Assembly (NCBI RefSeq): GCF_024707525.1
Contig: NZ_CP062231.1
Coordinates: 5,617,501 to 5,681,500 of the forward strand
DNA: 64,000 nucleotides
Direction of reading: 5' to 3'
Origin: Rhizobium sp. TH2
GTDB lineage: Bacteria > Pseudomonadota > Alphaproteobacteria > Rhizobiales > Rhizobiaceae
This document shows positions 62,943 to 64,000 of this stretch, piece after piece. Made by a program: the position numbers and the translations under genes. The notes below the pieces were generated by a model. It saw only the letters and a list, made by a program, of their open reading frames with translations. It was not told the DNA's origin and did not search any database. Numbering within the stretch: position 1 is the stretch's first letter; each line of letters opens with the position of its first letter.

Positions 62943-63647
62943 CTAGCGATCGATCTTCCCGATCAGATAATCCAGCTTGGTCAGTACCTCTTTCATCGGC
63001 TCCGTTCGCTCCGGCTCGATAATAAGCCCCCGGTAGACCATGTCGGCGAGCTTGTCGGCCGTGTCGTTCTCGTTGAAATCGCCTTCATTGCGCAGGAAAG
63101 CCCAGGTGCGGTGCTCGATGCAGCCATAAATCAGGTCACGAACGAAGGAGGGTGACACATCGGTGCGGAACTCGCCGCGCTCGATCGCCTCCTTCACCAC
63201 CTCGGTCACCCGGTGCGTATAAGACTGGTTGAGATGAAAGAGCTTGGAATTGCGGTATTCTGGATCGAGCCTGAGTTCCTGCAGCACCAGCCGGGCCAGC
63301 GCCGGCTCGCGCTTGATCGACAGCAGGTGGTGATAGATGATGAAGCGCAGCTTGTTCCAGGTGCCCTTGATGCTGGCAAGCTGCTCGTCGTCCCGCAGCA
63401 GCGTCTCCTCGTACCAGTTCTCGACGACCCGGATCAGCAGATCGCGCTTGTTCTGGAAGAAGCGGTAGATGCTGCCCTCGACGACACCAGCCTTGAGCGC
63501 GATGTCGGTGATCGAGGCATCGGCATAGCCGTTCTCCGAGAACACCTGCCGGGCGGCGGCCATGATATCCTCGATGCGGCGCGTTGCGGGCAGCCGGTTG
63601 ACCTGACGCCTGACCCGCCTCTGGCCACTCACCTCTAGTTTTGCCAT
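62943..63647 (-). CDS. TetR-family regulator, paralogue of 24581-25294
   Basis: 234 residues. HTH with EDIMAAARQVFSENGY and VEGSIYRFFQNKRDLLI. It shares most positions over its whole length with the TetR of the ECH-ligase operon, so the two arose by duplication or belong to one subfamily present in several acyl-CoA loci. No target operon adjoins its start; the 136-base gap at 63648-63783 contains TTGA-CTGT-TCAA at 63701-63712. Target unknown. Confidence 0.88.
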   Translation of the reverse strand: MAKLEVSGQRRVRRQVNRLPATRRIEDIMAAARQVFSENGYADASITDIALKAGVVEGSIYRFFQNKRDLLIRVVENWYEETLLRDDEQLASIKGTWNKLRFIIYHHLLSIKREPALARLVLQELRLDPEYRNSKLFHLNQSYTHRVTEVVKEAIERGEFRTDVSPSFVRDLIYGCIEHRTWAFLRNEGDFNENDTADKLADMVYRGLIIEPERTEPMKEVLTKLDYLIGKIDR

Positions 63648-63783
63648 TCCCCAAGCGCCCCGATCATTCCGCGGAAACCCGCCGCTTACGTCTCTCCATA
63701 TTGAACAGTCAAGCGATGAGTTTCAACTGGCGCCTTCACATTGGCGGGATGGCGGCCGAGTCGTGCCCCGGCCGCCATATTTT

Positions 63784-64000
63784 CTAACGAGATGCCGACA
63801 TCCGCAGCAGCTTGCAGAGATTGACCAACGCCGGGTCGTAGCCGTCCGAACTCACCGAGTTGCAGCGCCTCATCAGGGATTTCTTCTCATGGCTCGACAT
63901 GGCGTTGAACGCCTGCCGCTGAGCGCTCGTCAGGGCGCGATCGGGCCTCGCATTGTCATCTCCATCGGTGACGTTGGAGGTGGGCCGGATATTGCTGTCG
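63784..64000 (-). CDS. C-terminal part of an unknown protein, N-terminus beyond window
   Basis: An open frame enters from the right edge and stops at TAG 63786-63784. The visible 71 residues include RALTSAQRQAFNAMSSHEKKS, a Cys in RRCNSVS, and the end VNLCKLLRMSASR; only parts are quoted. Two Cys could pair, suggesting a secreted protein, but no signal is visible. I do not recognise the family. The frame is supported by the uninterrupted sequence only. Confidence 0.5.
   Translation of the reverse strand, partial: DSNIRPTSNVTDGDDNARPDRALTSAQRQAFNAMSSHEKKSLMRRCNSVSSDGYDPALVNLCKLLRMSASR

Noticed and set aside
63701..63712. TTGA-CTGT-TCAA as an operator of the TetR at 62943
   Set aside because: Arms of 4 bases are too short to call on their own; noted only within the gene entry.
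1..64000. tRNA, rRNA, insertion sequence or CRISPR array
   Set aside because: No regular spaced repeats, transposase motifs or RNA-gene sequences were noticed when reading both strands; this is by eye, not a covariance search.

Overview
The window is chromosome-like DNA from a GC-rich alphaproteobacterium, most likely a Hyphomicrobiales (rhizobia-type) member. This is inferred from the many ABC importers, the tight operons with 4-base ATGA overlaps, and the protein sequences; I see no rRNA, tRNA, phage, IS or CRISPR. Almost every gene belongs to an importer-plus-catabolism module, so it reads as a nutrient-scavenging, acyl-CoA-degrading region.

Layout: (A) 1-3232 minus and 3492-14936 plus: a divergent polyol or sugar locus. 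It has an RbsABC-type importer, two FGGY kinases, two SDRs, a GldA-like and a GatD-like dehydrogenase, a cupin isomerase, a shikimate-dehydrogenase-like oxidoreductase, a D-2-hydroxyacid dehydrogenase, a lactonase-like MBL hydrolase and a SorC regulator. TGCA-N6-TGCA palindromes lie in its two main gaps. (B) 14931-22840 minus: an eight-gene operon with a quaternary-ammonium (OpuC/YehZ-type) importer, two NtaA-like flavin monooxygenases, an ornithine-cyclodeaminase-family protein and a histidine-ammonia-lyase homologue that has lost the MIO-forming serine. This is the best candidate for an undescribed pathway (betaine or ergothioneine-like elimination chemistry). (C) 23006-26147 minus: crotonase, TetR, acyl-CoA ligase. 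(D) 26470-33986 plus: a Liv-type importer with an embedded acyl-CoA synthetase and a nitronate-monooxygenase-like protein.

(E) 33992-44722 minus and 45014-49046 plus: a divergent locus resembling the acyclic-terpene (Atu) pathway. It has AtuA, a carboxyltransferase, a biotin carboxylase split from its biotin carrier, crotonases, thiolase, propionyl-CoA synthetase, an acyl-CoA dehydrogenase, a PECR-like SDR, a quinone-reductase-type MDR protein, a VOC gene broken by an amber codon, and a hotdog thioesterase. (F) 49054-55880 minus: a second sugar importer in which one permease is fused to an SMP-30/strictosidine-synthase-like domain, followed by a degenerate SMP-30 paralogue; a consensus sigma70 promoter drives it. 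(G) 56106-62004 minus, divergent from TetR at 62285: acyl-CoA ligase, ACAD11-like dehydrogenase, MaoC, a DUF7065-like protein, an APH-like kinase and a small partner. This suggests kinase/eliminase degradation of hydroxyacyl-CoA, as in LvaABC and ACAD10/11. A further TetR and a truncated hypothetical gene end the window.

Modules C, D, E and G would all feed acyl-CoA thioesters into beta-oxidation-like routes; A, B and F import small polar compounds. Assignments come from reading motifs by eye, with no database search. Substrates are inferences throughout.
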